A stretch of 64,000 nucleotides of DNA from Akkermansia sp. (GCF_020860705.1 NZ_JAJBTT010000038.1:53348-117347), one strand, 5' to 3'. Shown: positions 45,709 to 53,911, counted from the stretch's first letter. Translations and numbers: made by a program. Notes: a model not told the origin generated them from the letters alone.

Positions 45709-45990
45709 CTAAATCTTCCTAATCCAGCTCACCATGGAATCTTTGAGCAATGCCAGCTTTTCTTCTGCCCGTAACGCGCGATCACGCCAGATTTTAACAG
45801 CGGAGTCAGGGCCATCTTCTTGCATCTGTAACAGGATGGATAGCACTCTATTTCTCACGACGGGGGATACATCATCCCCCCTTTCCAACTTAGCTATGCA
45901 AAGCACGGTACATCCGGATAATTCCGCGACGTTGGACAATGTAAGATGAGTTTGTTCTCTTAATGTTTTGAAATTGATGTTGTCAGCCAT
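45709..45990 (-). CDS. XRE-like repressor, paralogue 2
   Basis: A 93-residue DNA-binding protein. The helix-turn-helix is NFKTLREQTHLTLSNVAELSGCTVLCIAKLERG; the C-terminus IWRDRALRAEEKLALLKDSM is a probable dimerisation helix. It is clearly paralogous to the product at 46132-46425. ATG 45990 (MADNINFKTLREQ) is preceded by GGAG and matches the paralogue; the frame open to 46050 is less likely. The 18-bp palindrome (46042-46059) and the 41-bp palindrome lie directly upstream, making autoregulation likely. Confidence 0.75.
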   Translation of the reverse strand: MADNINFKTLREQTHLTLSNVAELSGCTVLCIAKLERGDDVSPVVRNRVLSILLQMQEDGPDSAVKIWRDRALRAEEKLALLKDSMVSWIRKI

Positions 45991-46041
45991 AACTCCAACA
46001 TAGAGAGTATTATGACAGATGGCAACATGGCATGGCATACT

Positions 46042-46059
46042 TTGTGACACGTGTCACAA
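46042..46059. promoter_or_regulatory. Palindrome copy 2 (between the two repressor genes)
   Basis: TTGTGACACGTGTCACAA is a perfect 18-bp palindrome about 50 bases upstream of the paralogue 2 start. The inner 14 bases recur just inside both phage ends. It is the probable operator of a phage regulator. Confidence 0.8.
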
Positions 46060-46063
46060 CCGA

Positions 46064-46104
46064 TTTTATAATTGTATATTGATAATCAATATACAATTAT
46101 AAAA
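46064..46104. promoter_or_regulatory. 41-bp AT-rich palindrome between the repressor genes
   Basis: TTTTATAATTGTATATTGA (46064-46082) and its exact complement (46086-46104) are separated by TAA. It lies 28 bases after the stop of paralogue 1 and 4 bases from the 18-bp palindrome. No T run follows on the minus strand, so an operator is more likely than a terminator. Confidence 0.75.
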
Positions 46105-46131
46105 ATACCTGTTTACGCGCTAACAGTTATG

Positions 46132-46425
46132 TTAAAATTTTTTTAGCCACCCCTGCATGGCAGATTTGAGTTGAGAAAGTTTTTCTTCTGCTCTTAAGGC
46201 TCTATCTCTCCAATGTTGGATTTCAGTCTTATCTCCTTCTTCTGTTTTTTGTAAAAGAAGAGAGAGAATTTTATCTCTTAGACGTTTACTTCCTATATTG
46301 TTCAGCTCTAGTCCATTAATGGATGCAACGCTGTAACCGGATAGTTCTGATAACTGGGAGAGAGTCATTCCAGATTGCTCTCGTAGAGCCTTAAAATTTA
46401 CGAAATTTGTATTTTTCTCTTGCAT
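46132..46425 (-). CDS. XRE-like repressor, paralogue 1
   Basis: A 97-residue DNA-binding protein, candidate lysogeny regulator. NFKALREQSGMTLSQLSELSGYSVASINGLE is the helix-turn-helix and IQHWRDRALRAEEKLSQLKSAMQGW the C-terminal helix. About half of the residues match paralogue 2 (shared NFK.LREQ, WRDRALRAEEKL). ATG 46425 (MQEKNTNFVNF) aligns with paralogue 2; the longer frame to 46464 runs into the divergent gene. It starts 29 bases from the start of the rightward Cro-like gene, with three direct repeats around the shared control region. Confidence 0.75.
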   Translation of the reverse strand: MQEKNTNFVNFKALREQSGMTLSQLSELSGYSVASINGLELNNIGSKRLRDKILSLLLQKTEEGDKTEIQHWRDRALRAEEKLSQLKSAMQGWLKKF

Positions 46426-46455
46426 GTTTACGAGAATTGTATTACGAAAAATGTA
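46397..46455. promoter_or_regulatory. Three direct operator-like repeats at the divergent switch
   Basis: TTTACGAAATTTGTA (46397-46411), TTTACGAGAATTGTA (46427-46441) and ATTACGAAAAATGTA (46441-46455) share TTACGARAWNTGTA. They span the start of paralogue 1 and the start of the rightward Cro-like gene. This is the expected location for operators that choose lysogeny or lysis. Confidence 0.65.
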
Positions 46456-46685
46456 TGTTAGCACGCGTACACGCCAAGATCAATACTCAACTCCCCCACG
46501 AAGTGGAGGTTGCTAGGCAAGAGTTGAAAGCAAAAGGGTGGTCTTATCGCTCTGCCGCTCTTTTCCTTGGCGTTCATTATACTCATTTGGCCCGAGTTTT
46601 AACTGGTACCCGTACAAGCCGCATCCTCCTACGCCGCATCCATGCCCTGCCGCATCGGCGTCACACCTCCACCAATAACCATTAA
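46455..46685 (+). CDS. Small helix-turn-helix regulator, Cro/Ner-like
   Basis: A 76-residue basic protein that opens the rightward early operon. EVEVARQELKAKGWSYRSAALFLGVHYTHLARVLTGTRTSRILLRRI is a helix-turn-helix of the kind found in phage Cro proteins. ATG 46455 was chosen; the open frame begins at 46407, but that part overlaps the divergent gene. The role as early lytic regulator is inferred from position. Confidence 0.65.
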   Translation: MLARVHAKINTQLPHEVEVARQELKAKGWSYRSAALFLGVHYTHLARVLTGTRTSRILLRRIHALPHRRHTSTNNH

Positions 46686-46698
46686 TCATAATATCATA

Positions 46699-46983
46699 AT
46701 GAACAAAATAATAGAAGATATGACCGCCAAGGCCATGGAACAATCCGACCGGGAGTGGAAAGCAAATGCTCCCCGGCTTGTCGTCAATGGGAAAGAATAC
46801 GTAGAGGAATGGTACGCCTATGAACTATTCTTCCGGTTGAAAGCGATCCTGCTCGTGACATCCAATTTTGATCCGGGATTAAACCCGGCCAGAATCCTTG
46901 AATACCGGAAAGGATTGGCCAATATCGCCAAGCACGGTGTTCCTAACCCACAAGACCTACCCAGTCCTGATCGCCATGAATGA
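46699..46983 (+). CDS. Early phage protein, unknown
   Basis: A 94-residue protein (MNKIIEDMTAKAMEQSDREW), Trp-rich and helical, with no family recognised. It is the second gene of the early operon and overlaps the next start by 8 bases. Confidence 0.55.
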   Translation: MNKIIEDMTAKAMEQSDREWKANAPRLVVNGKEYVEEWYAYELFFRLKAILLVTSNFDPGLNPARILEYRKGLANIAKHGVPNPQDLPSPDRHE

Positions 46984-47194
46984 CCGTCAACTCGCCTCCG
47001 CCCGCCTGGATCGTGATGAAAAGCTCAACGCCCTGTACGCCGCCAACGGCGAACAAGCCCCGTTGCCTCCCGTCGAATCCCCCCCGGCTCCGGCCGGATG
47101 CCGCAAGGCATTAAACGGCTGTCTGCTCCTGGCTATTTTATGGTGGGTAATAGGCTTCGCTATTTACGGATTTTACAAGTTCCTTACAGCATGA
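46976..47194 (+). CDS. Small early membrane protein
   Basis: A 72-residue protein with a charged N-terminus, a Pro-rich linker (APLPPVESPPAPAG) and one transmembrane segment (ALNGCLLLAILWWVIGFAIYGFY). Coupled to its neighbours by overlaps on both sides. Function unknown. Confidence 0.5.
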   Translation: MNDRQLASARLDRDEKLNALYAANGEQAPLPPVESPPAPAGCRKALNGCLLLAILWWVIGFAIYGFYKFLTA

Positions 47195-47322
47195 AGGAAA
47201 AAATCAAAACCCTGCTCCTGGGCCTGTTCGCCATAATCATCTTTGCAGCATTTGCCGCCATACTGGTGGCTGCTGCGATAGATGCCCTCGTGCAAGCCCT
47301 GCACTCTGTTAACACTCTGTAA
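47191..47322 (+). CDS. Very small early membrane protein
   Basis: A 43-residue protein that is almost entirely one hydrophobic helix (LLLGLFAIIIFAAFAAILVAA). Its ATG overlaps the preceding stop (ATGA), supporting real translation. Possible roles are superinfection exclusion or control of lysis, but nothing in the sequence decides this. Confidence 0.45.
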   Translation: MKEKIKTLLLGLFAIIIFAAFAAILVAAAIDALVQALHSVNTL

Positions 47323-47325
47323 CCC

Positions 47326-47595
47326 ATGACCGACGCCGAATTTGACAACCTCCCCGCGGAACTCCGCGCCGTCTGCCTGCTCCGCCTGTTGCGGCGGCCC
47401 GTGGTCCGCCGCTGGGCACACCGTGAATTCGGCTTTCCCCTCACGGGTCCGCTCACGTGCAGGCAACTGGCGGCGTGGTGTGGCGTCCACGAGGACACCA
47501 TCCTGGAGTGGGAGCGCCAAGCCCTACTCACCCTGCGCGGCACATGCCGCCGCTCCGGCCTCACGCCGGAGGCAACCCAAGAACTCAAACACTAA
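47326..47595 (+). CDS. Small helix-turn-helix protein, MerR/excisionase-like
   Basis: An 89-residue protein. TCRQLAAWCGVHEDTILEWERQALLTLRGTCRRSGLTPEATQEL resembles the helix-turn-helix of MerR-like or excisionase-type proteins. It starts three bases after the preceding stop in the early operon. It may regulate early transcription or assist transposition. Confidence 0.5.
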   Translation: MTDAEFDNLPAELRAVCLLRLLRRPVVRRWAHREFGFPLTGPLTCRQLAAWCGVHEDTILEWERQALLTLRGTCRRSGLTPEATQELKH

Positions 47596-47601
47596 AATAT
47601 T

Positions 47602-48327
47602 ATGGCTAAAAATATAGCAATCAAAGAAGAAGACGCCATCCGGAACTATGCGGCCGGAGCCAAGCGTGACCTTATCTCCGCATGTGCCAATGCCCTGAAA
47701 GCCGGGGCCTGCATCGTCGCCCTGTCGGCCCGTGCCAAGACCTCCGTCAGCGGCATCATCTCTATATTAGAGGTAGACGTATCGCGCCGGACACTCTTCC
47801 GCTGGGCCAATGCCTATAGCACGGCCTGCAAAATCCTGGACCTGGATCACTTCCCATCCTACGGCGATGCGGAGTGGGATGACCACCTTGCCGCCCTGGA
47901 CAGTATCGCGGCCAATATGAGCATCAGCCGCCTGCAACTGGGCGCACCCGCGGAAGGATCGGACATCGCCCGCTTGGATACCCTTCAAACAGCCACCGAA
48001 ACTGCGGAGGACGAGGAAGAAGAAACCATTTATGCCAACGCTCTGGAAAGAGTGGAAAAAGGAGAATGGACGCTTATCCAAGCCATGCGCGCGGTAGGTG
48101 GACAGAAAGCCAAGGATGTGGCCATTGAGCGCCGGAAAGACCCGGTTTATATCGGCATCGATCCGGAAAGCAAGAAGCCCGTCGGCATTCTTCCCAAGGC
48201 CGTGTCCAGCCTCCGGACGGGATTTGAAAACTGGGATGCGTTCGATGGCGAAAGCAAGCGCGTGTTTGCCTCCCTTTGGAAAAGCGTGTTGGACTCCGCG
48301 CCGGAAGACCTGGAAAAATACCTCTAA
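47602..48327 (+). CDS. Early phage protein, unknown
   Basis: A 241-residue protein. The first 110 residues are helical with a segment reminiscent of a DNA-binding domain (CIVALSARAKTSVSGIISILEVDVSRRTLFRWANAY). An acidic middle (TETAEDEEEETIYANALERVEKGEW) and a C-terminal domain (IGIDPESKKPVGILPKAVSSL) follow. I do not recognise the family. Its place before the transposase gene suggests a role in replication or early control. Confidence 0.5.
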   Translation: MAKNIAIKEEDAIRNYAAGAKRDLISACANALKAGACIVALSARAKTSVSGIISILEVDVSRRTLFRWANAYSTACKILDLDHFPSYGDAEWDDHLAALDSIAANMSISRLQLGAPAEGSDIARLDTLQTATETAEDEEEETIYANALERVEKGEWTLIQAMRAVGGQKAKDVAIERRKDPVYIGIDPESKKPVGILPKAVSSLRTGFENWDAFDGESKRVFASLWKSVLDSAPEDLEKYL

Positions 48328-48339
48328 CCCATTGCCGCC

Positions 48340-48993
48340 ATGGACCACGACGCCCTGATCGCCAAACTGCAAAAACTCCTGGCTCTCGCCCAGCGGGGCG
48401 AGGGAGGGGAAGCCATCAATGCCCGTGCCCTGCTGGACAAAATGCTTTCCCAGTACGGGATTGACGAGGCCAGCCTGACCGACATCCGCACCCTGCGCTA
48501 CGCCACGGACTACGATGATGAGCAGGAACTACTCATCGTCGTGGCTAGCTACGCCCTGCAAATCCCAACCGCCCAGGTGCGGGCGGAAGTAGTAACAAAA
48601 CAGGACGCCCTTGGGCTGGACCTGGCCATGAGCGTGGAGCAGCACGGGCTGGTGGCCTCCCTGTTCGAGCATCACCGCATCAGTTTGGAAAGGTCAATCA
48701 AACAGCTGGAAGTGAACCAAGAAAAGCAGAAGGAGGCCATGCGGGAAGAAATCGAAAAACTGACCGCCAAAGTCCGGACGCTGAAAGCCATCTTTGGCAA
48801 TCTGGCCCAATCCGCGGCAAAAGCACGGCAAAGCATCCTTTGCGCCTACGTTAATCTGAACAATCTGGTGGACTACACCGGATGGAGCAACGCCAGCACG
48901 GATGGAGCGGATGCCATCTTTTCCGCGGCGGACTCCTGCGTCCGCCTGGACCCCAACACTAAACAACTTCCCGGCCAGCGCCTGGGTGATTAA
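48340..48993 (+). CDS. DUF2786-domain protein
   Basis: A 217-residue protein. The N-terminus LIAKLQKLLALAQRGEGGEAINARALLDKMLSQYGI matches the DUF2786 pattern, found in many phages and mobile elements. The middle has a long coiled coil (RSIKQLEVNQEKQKEAMREEIEKLTAKVRTLK). Molecular role unknown; often located near recombination or replication genes. Confidence 0.7.
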   Translation: MDHDALIAKLQKLLALAQRGEGGEAINARALLDKMLSQYGIDEASLTDIRTLRYATDYDDEQELLIVVASYALQIPTAQVRAEVVTKQDALGLDLAMSVEQHGLVASLFEHHRISLERSIKQLEVNQEKQKEAMREEIEKLTAKVRTLKAIFGNLAQSAAKARQSILCAYVNLNNLVDYTGWSNASTDGADAIFSAADSCVRLDPNTKQLPGQRLGD

Positions 48994-48998
48994 CCTCC

Positions 48999-49139
48999 AT
49001 GAGCCGCTATTTCATCGCTATCCTTTATATTGCCGCCGTGGCCTGCCTCTGCGTATCTCTGGCATTACACGACAGTCCGTTCCTTGCCTTTTTCCTGGCG
49101 CTGTTTCTTTTGGGTAACATATCCATCAAACTTCGTTAA
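48999..49139 (+). CDS. Very small membrane protein before the transposase gene
   Basis: A 46-residue protein (MSRYFIAILYIAAVACLCVSLA...) with two hydrophobic segments, too short for routine gene calling. Its 7-base spacing to the transposase start and ACCTCC upstream make translation plausible. Function unknown. Confidence 0.4.
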   Translation: MSRYFIAILYIAAVACLCVSLALHDSPFLAFFLALFLLGNISIKLR

Positions 49140-49146
49140 TTTCCCT

Positions 49147-50793
49147 ATGGCCATCCTTCCCGACAACTCTTTCAACGCATTTTCCGCTGACGGCTCCGGC
49201 CGCCGTGGCCGTCCGCGCCAGATCGACCTGACCGATGACCTCAAGCGAGAACTGGCCAGCCTGTACCTGTCCACCAACGCCACCCGCAAAAGCGGCAGCA
49301 TGACGATTGCCTGGGACTTGTTCACCCAGGCGCACCCGGAACTCGCCTGGGACAAAATGGCGCGGTCCTCCAAGCATACCCTCCCGGCCGTGGCCAGGGA
49401 GGTGATGCGGAACGCCCGCCCGCTGGTCGGCTTCCACCGGGGCGGGGAACGCAAATTAAGGGAGGCTTCCTATATGCCGGGCCTCCTGCGCCGCAACCTG
49501 GACGGGAGCCTCTTGCGGGCGGGACAGCGTTTGTCCTGGGATGACGCCACTATTAACATAGGGGTGTGCGTTCCGTGGCCCTGGCGCATCTCCGGGGACA
49601 AATGCGCGGAAAAATACGGTTGCCGCATGGGACGCTTCCAGCTTCTTGTCTGTCATGACGACGCGACAAGCTTCGTCCCTACTTACTCCTATGTTATCCG
49701 GTATGAGCAGACCTACCGCGGGGAGGACGTGGCCGGGGCCATGATACGGACTTGCCGGGACATTGGCATTCCGGACGCTTTTGTTTTGGAGGGCGGCGTC
49801 TGGAAAAGCGACCGCGTTCAGCGATTGCTGGACGGCCTCGGCATCCGCCACATTGACGCCAAGGGCCGCCCGCAGTGCAAGCTCGTCGAAAACTTCTTCA
49901 ATCGTTTGTGGTCCGTGCTTTCCTTGTTTCCGGGACAAGTGGGCCGCTTCCGGGCAGAAAACAAGGCCATGAGCGAGAAATACGTCGCTTGCCGCAATGG
50001 CCGCCAGGACCCGCGGGGAGTTTTCCCTACACTGGCGGAGGCCCTGGAAGCTATCGACTGGGCGATTAACTACCTCAACACGCACCCGGTAGAGTCCCGC
50101 GAGTACGGCAAGTGGATTCCAGCGGAACGCTGGGAGGCAGACCTCAAGGAGCGGCCCATGCGCCAAGTTTCCGCCGACTTTTCGTGGCTTCAAGCCCCCG
50201 TTATTGTCCGGCGCAAGGTGGTCAAGGGGACCCTCCGCGCCACCGTTCCCGGTCCGCTGGGCGTCCCGCAACGCTGGCATTTTTCCGCGCCGTGGCTCTG
50301 GCAACACGAGGGGCAAGACCTCATGCTTCACTTTGACCCCATGGGAGAGTGGCCCCTTCAGGCCGTCGTGACCGTGCCGGGGAGTGTCAAGGTGCTGGGG
50401 CAAGCCTCCTGCACCAACCCGGTCAGCCTGGGCGGAAGCGGGGAAGACATGGGCCGCCAAATCCGCGGCGTCATGCGGACGGAATACCGCCTCTTGACCT
50501 CCACGGGCAAGACGGGCCGGGAATCCACCCTCCGCGGCCTCAACGGCCAGACCACCATTTCCCAGGGCGTCAACGTGCAGGACGGCGGAGACTCCGCGGA
50601 GGACGCGCAGGAATCCAGCGCAACGCCCGCCAAGGTGCGCCGCTACAAGATGGAGGACCCCCTTGACGGAGCCGCCAAAAAGGACAGCCGGTTCTCCACC
50701 CCTCAACCCGTCACCCCTGCCACGCGGGACGACTTCGCCGCCCTCCGCCGCCGCGCACGGCAGGCGGAACAATCAACAACACTTAACTTCTAA
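49147..50793 (+). CDS. DDE-family transposase, MuA-like
   Basis: A 548-residue transposase that would pair the phage ends and join them to target DNA. An N-terminal DNA-binding region (GRRGRPRQIDLTDDLKREL) precedes an integrase-like catalytic core: CHDDATSF (Asp171/172), FVLEGGVWKS and CKLVENFFNRLWSVL (Glu248). At the place of the usual DNG motif the sequence reads EGG, so the second acidic residue would be Glu215; the 33-residue spacing to Glu248 fits a DD35E arrangement. A C-terminal beta domain and charged tail follow, as in MuA, where the tail contacts MuB. ATG 49147 was chosen; the open frame upstream overlaps the small membrane gene. Confidence 0.88.
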   Translation: MAILPDNSFNAFSADGSGRRGRPRQIDLTDDLKRELASLYLSTNATRKSGSMTIAWDLFTQAHPELAWDKMARSSKHTLPAVAREVMRNARPLVGFHRGGERKLREASYMPGLLRRNLDGSLLRAGQRLSWDDATINIGVCVPWPWRISGDKCAEKYGCRMGRFQLLVCHDDATSFVPTYSYVIRYEQTYRGEDVAGAMIRTCRDIGIPDAFVLEGGVWKSDRVQRLLDGLGIRHIDAKGRPQCKLVENFFNRLWSVLSLFPGQVGRFRAENKAMSEKYVACRNGRQDPRGVFPTLAEALEAIDWAINYLNTHPVESREYGKWIPAERWEADLKERPMRQVSADFSWLQAPVIVRRKVVKGTLRATVPGPLGVPQRWHFSAPWLWQHEGQDLMLHFDPMGEWPLQAVVTVPGSVKVLGQASCTNPVSLGGSGEDMGRQIRGVMRTEYRLLTSTGKTGRESTLRGLNGQTTISQGVNVQDGGDSAEDAQESSATPAKVRRYKMEDPLDGAAKKDSRFSTPQPVTPATRDDFAALRRRARQAEQSTTLNF

Positions 50794-50808
50794 TTTTTTT
50801 CCAAAACC

Positions 50809-51750
50809 ATGAACAAATATGAATTATCAAAACACCCGGACGTGTTGCGTCTGGCCCGCATGCAGGAGGACCTGCACCTCAACGACAAGGATTTTTGCCG
50901 CCGCATCGGCTTTGCGCTGGCGGCGTCCTCCTGGGGCAAGATTAAAGCCGGGACCTGGTCCGGCAATTGTGGCCGCGCCTTGCAGGCCGTCCAGCAGGCG
51001 TTAGCCTCCGGTCCTGTCCGCCAGGACGCGCCGGGAGTGGAAGGGGACACGGTTCTACTACCTCATGTTTCCCTGGCCGCCGACGCCGTTTCCGCGGCGG
51101 CCTTGACCAAGGACGAGCACCGCTTGGTCATCATCGTCGGCAAGACGGGGGCGGGTAAATCCAAGACGGCCTCCTATCTTGCGGGCAAGTTCGGGGGTAC
51201 GCTTCTCAACGCCGCGCCAGCGTGGGAAAAAAGCTACCTGCACGCCCTGACCTCCATCGGCGCGGGTCTTGGCATTGGCACTTCCTGGCGGTCCGCGGGG
51301 GCCGCCGAACGGGACATTCTCCAATCGTTGCAGGTGGCCCCCCGCCTTATCATCATTGACGAGGCCAACCACTTCAACAGGGCGACCATCAACTTTCTTA
51401 AAACGGTTCTCAACCTGACCCGGTGCGGGCTGGTCCTGCTGACCCTCCCGCACCACATGGCCCGCATGTCATCGGACAGCCGGGAGGAGTTCCCCCAACT
51501 GCTCCGGCGCAGTATTGCCATTATCCACATTCCCTCCATTACAGGGGAAGAGGTGGCCGCCATCCAGCGTGGACTCTACCCCCAGGTGGAGCTGACCAAT
51601 GCGGCCCCTCTCTGCACCCTCGCCAACCAGTTTCACAACCTGGACACGGTCCGCCGCGTTCTGGACGAGATTGACGCCGGGCAGACCCCGGAAGCCGCCG
51701 TCAAGGCGGTCCGCCGCCAGATTCAAGCTATCAGCCAAGCCGCCAACTAA
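50809..51750 (+). CDS. MuB-like transposition target ATPase
   Basis: A 313-residue AAA+ ATPase that would deliver target DNA to the transposase. Residues 1-70 form a helix-turn-helix region (DLHLNDKDFCRRIGFALAASSWGKIKAGTW), as in MuB. Walker A is GKTGAGKS (111-118), Walker B LIIIDEAN with Asp184-Glu185, and a sensor segment LVLLTLPHH follows. It starts 15 bases after the transposase stop, the order seen in Mu and relatives. Confidence 0.92.
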   Translation: MNKYELSKHPDVLRLARMQEDLHLNDKDFCRRIGFALAASSWGKIKAGTWSGNCGRALQAVQQALASGPVRQDAPGVEGDTVLLPHVSLAADAVSAAALTKDEHRLVIIVGKTGAGKSKTASYLAGKFGGTLLNAAPAWEKSYLHALTSIGAGLGIGTSWRSAGAAERDILQSLQVAPRLIIIDEANHFNRATINFLKTVLNLTRCGLVLLTLPHHMARMSSDSREEFPQLLRRSIAIIHIPSITGEEVAAIQRGLYPQVELTNAAPLCTLANQFHNLDTVRRVLDEIDAGQTPEAAVKAVRRQIQAISQAAN

Positions 51751-51752
51751 TC

Positions 51753-52022
51753 ATGACCGCTTACGCCAACATGGACACGGAAACGGCCGCCCAGTTTGTC
51801 AGCATGAGCCTATCCTCCTACGGCAACCTGCCTTTTCAGATTCTCTCGCCGACGCCTCATCCGGGCAAGATCGGTGTCAGGCTCCACCCTGACGAGCGGT
51901 ACTGCATCGTGGATGCCGTGGGGTTCCTTGACTATCTGGACCAGCAACGGCCCTCCCTGGACAAGCTCCGGGATATGTTATCCCTCAAGCGCCGCCAAAA
52001 CATCAAGCGTCATCTTTCCTGA
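51753..52022 (+). CDS. Small phage protein, unknown
   Basis: An 89-residue protein (MTAYANMDTETAAQFVSMSLSS) directly after the MuB-like gene and 5 bases before the MuF-like gene. No family recognised. Confidence 0.5.
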   Translation: MTAYANMDTETAAQFVSMSLSSYGNLPFQILSPTPHPGKIGVRLHPDERYCIVDAVGFLDYLDQQRPSLDKLRDMLSLKRRQNIKRHLS

Positions 52023-52027
52023 TTGAC

Positions 52028-53911
52028 ATGATCACACTGCCGGACCCCATGCCCTTTTCTGATGCCCTCAACCACCTGCGCGACAAGCAGGCGGTCGGCT
52101 CCGCCATGGACACGGCGGCGTGGCGTGAGGTTCCGGCAGCCATCCGCACCAAGGCGTTCTTCTCCGCCACCCTCACCTCCGCCCAGGTAGCCCGGAGGAT
52201 GCAGGACTACATTGACGACTTTCTTTCCCAGGACCGGGACGTCAATGACCGAGGGCAGGAGTTCTTTTCCTCACAGGGCCGTTCTGAATTCGTCGCCAAG
52301 TTCCGCCAGATGATGATGGACGAGGGATTCGGCAAGGTCTTGCCGGATGGCAGCATTGACCCGGACATCAATGATAACGACCTGCGCGACCTCCGGTCCT
52401 GTCGCCGACTGCAACTCATCTTTGATACCCAGGTAGAGCAAGCCAACTCTTACGGGCAGTTCTTAGAGGGACAAGACGAAGACATCCTGGACATTTGGCC
52501 ATGCTGGAAGTTTGTGCGCGTCCGCCCGGTCATGTCTCCCAGGCCCTACCACGATGCCGCCCTGGGGCAGATACGCCGCAAGGATGACCTGGATTTCTGG
52601 CTTTCCCTCAATCGTGATTTTAACGTGCCGTGGGGTCCGTGGGGCTTCAACAGCGGATGCGGCACCGAGGACGTGGATCGCGATGAGGCGGAGGCAGCCG
52701 GAGCCATCAAGCCCACCGACAAAGTCAAGCCAATCGTCAAGGATTTCAATGATCGCCTGCAGCAATCCGTGGCGGACATGGGGCCGGATGTCCGTTCCTG
52801 GATCAAGCGCCAGCTTGGCGACATAGTTACGATCCACGGGGACAAGGCCGTCTATAATAAGACGGCGCCGTCCCCGGCTCCCCGGCCTGATGCCGTTCCG
52901 GCAGCACGCCCGGCCAAGACGCCGGAACAAGTCCACCAGCAGCGCCAGCGCATTGGCGACAAGATTGCCGCGCGCCAGCAACGGCAATCCGCCGACCGCG
53001 AGCAGATCGCCAAACGGTTGTGGGATGACTTTGCCCAGCGTAGGGATGCCGTGCTGAAGCCGCTAATTGACCGGGCCAAAGCCGCGGAAGATCGTTATTT
53101 TGCCACGTTGACCCAGGACGATTTTCGCGCCTGGGATGAGGCGGCGGAGGCCTTCAAAAAAGCGCGCGCCTCCTGGGTGCCGGGTGGCATGTTTTACAAG
53201 TCTGCCATTAAAGATATACAGCGCCAAGAAGCGCAATCGTGGACCAGGACCTACCGGGACAGCATGCGCTTTCTGGCGCTGGATGGGGTAGTCATTCCCA
53301 AGGATAAGCGCGGCACAATTCCCGTGTCCATGGTCAAAATAGATGCACGCTACAATATAACCCCTGCAAGGCCAAAAAAGGTATCTCCCAATGTTCAACA
53401 GGGACTGGACCTTGCCCGCTCCATCGTCGCGGCCGACAAGTTGCCACCTTCCCTGGGCGTTCATATCCTGCAAGATTCCACCACACGCGCGTTTCAGCAT
53501 CTTGGCAACATCAAGGTTTCCTCGACAAGCACGCCGGGTACCATTGCGCACGAGCTAGCACACGCCATTGAGCACAACCGCCCGGACATCCTCCGTCAGT
53601 CCGCCGCTTTCCTCTATGACCGTTCCCAGGGAGAGCCTGCCAAAAAGCTGAAAACCCTGTATCCTTCCAGCAATTATCCTCCCCACGAGATAGCGCTGGA
53701 GGACAAGTGGGCGGCAAAAGGAGGCAGTGCCTATACAGGCAAGCTTTACTGCCCCGGATATTATGCCAGCATGGGGCGGGATCAATTCATCTCATCTGTG
53801 CGGGGCAGTGAGATTCTTTCCATGGGTATCCAGCGCATGTTGGAATCCCCCGTGGAATTCCAACGCAACGATCCGGATTTTTATCAATTCATCAAGTCAC
53901 AACTATCATGA
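52028..53911 (+). CDS. MuF-like minor head protein with C-terminal HExxH metallopeptidase-like domain
   Basis: A 627-residue two-part protein. The first 250 residues match the Mu gpF/MuF head-morphogenesis family (LQLIFDTQVEQANSYGQF, WKFVRVRPVMSPRPYHDAAL, WGPWGFNSGCGTEDV). A charged linker follows. The C-terminal 140 residues contain IAHELAHAIEH, a zinc-binding HExxH motif with His508, Glu509 and His512, and end with SPVEFQRNDPDFYQFI as in phage-associated peptidases. MuF proteins with toxin or enzyme domains are delivered with the virion. Unusually, this gene is in the rightward operon after MuB rather than next to the portal gene. Confidence 0.8.
   Translation: MITLPDPMPFSDALNHLRDKQAVGSAMDTAAWREVPAAIRTKAFFSATLTSAQVARRMQDYIDDFLSQDRDVNDRGQEFFSSQGRSEFVAKFRQMMMDEGFGKVLPDGSIDPDINDNDLRDLRSCRRLQLIFDTQVEQANSYGQFLEGQDEDILDIWPCWKFVRVRPVMSPRPYHDAALGQIRRKDDLDFWLSLNRDFNVPWGPWGFNSGCGTEDVDRDEAEAAGAIKPTDKVKPIVKDFNDRLQQSVADMGPDVRSWIKRQLGDIVTIHGDKAVYNKTAPSPAPRPDAVPAARPAKTPEQVHQQRQRIGDKIAARQQRQSADREQIAKRLWDDFAQRRDAVLKPLIDRAKAAEDRYFATLTQDDFRAWDEAAEAFKKARASWVPGGMFYKSAIKDIQRQEAQSWTRTYRDSMRFLALDGVVIPKDKRGTIPVSMVKIDARYNITPARPKKVSPNVQQGLDLARSIVAADKLPPSLGVHILQDSTTRAFQHLGNIKVSSTSTPGTIAHELAHAIEHNRPDILRQSAAFLYDRSQGEPAKKLKTLYPSSNYPPHEIALEDKWAAKGGSAYTGKLYCPGYYASMGRDQFISSVRGSEILSMGIQRMLESPVEFQRNDPDFYQFIKSQLS

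Noticed and set aside
46064..46104. 41-bp palindrome as a transcription terminator of repressor paralogue 1
   Set aside because: The stem is almost purely AT and no T run follows on the transcribed strand; an operator is more likely.
49456..50772. Long minus-strand open frame opposite the transposase
   Set aside because: Shadow of the transposase gene, with high Gly/Ala/Val/His composition and no recognisable motif.
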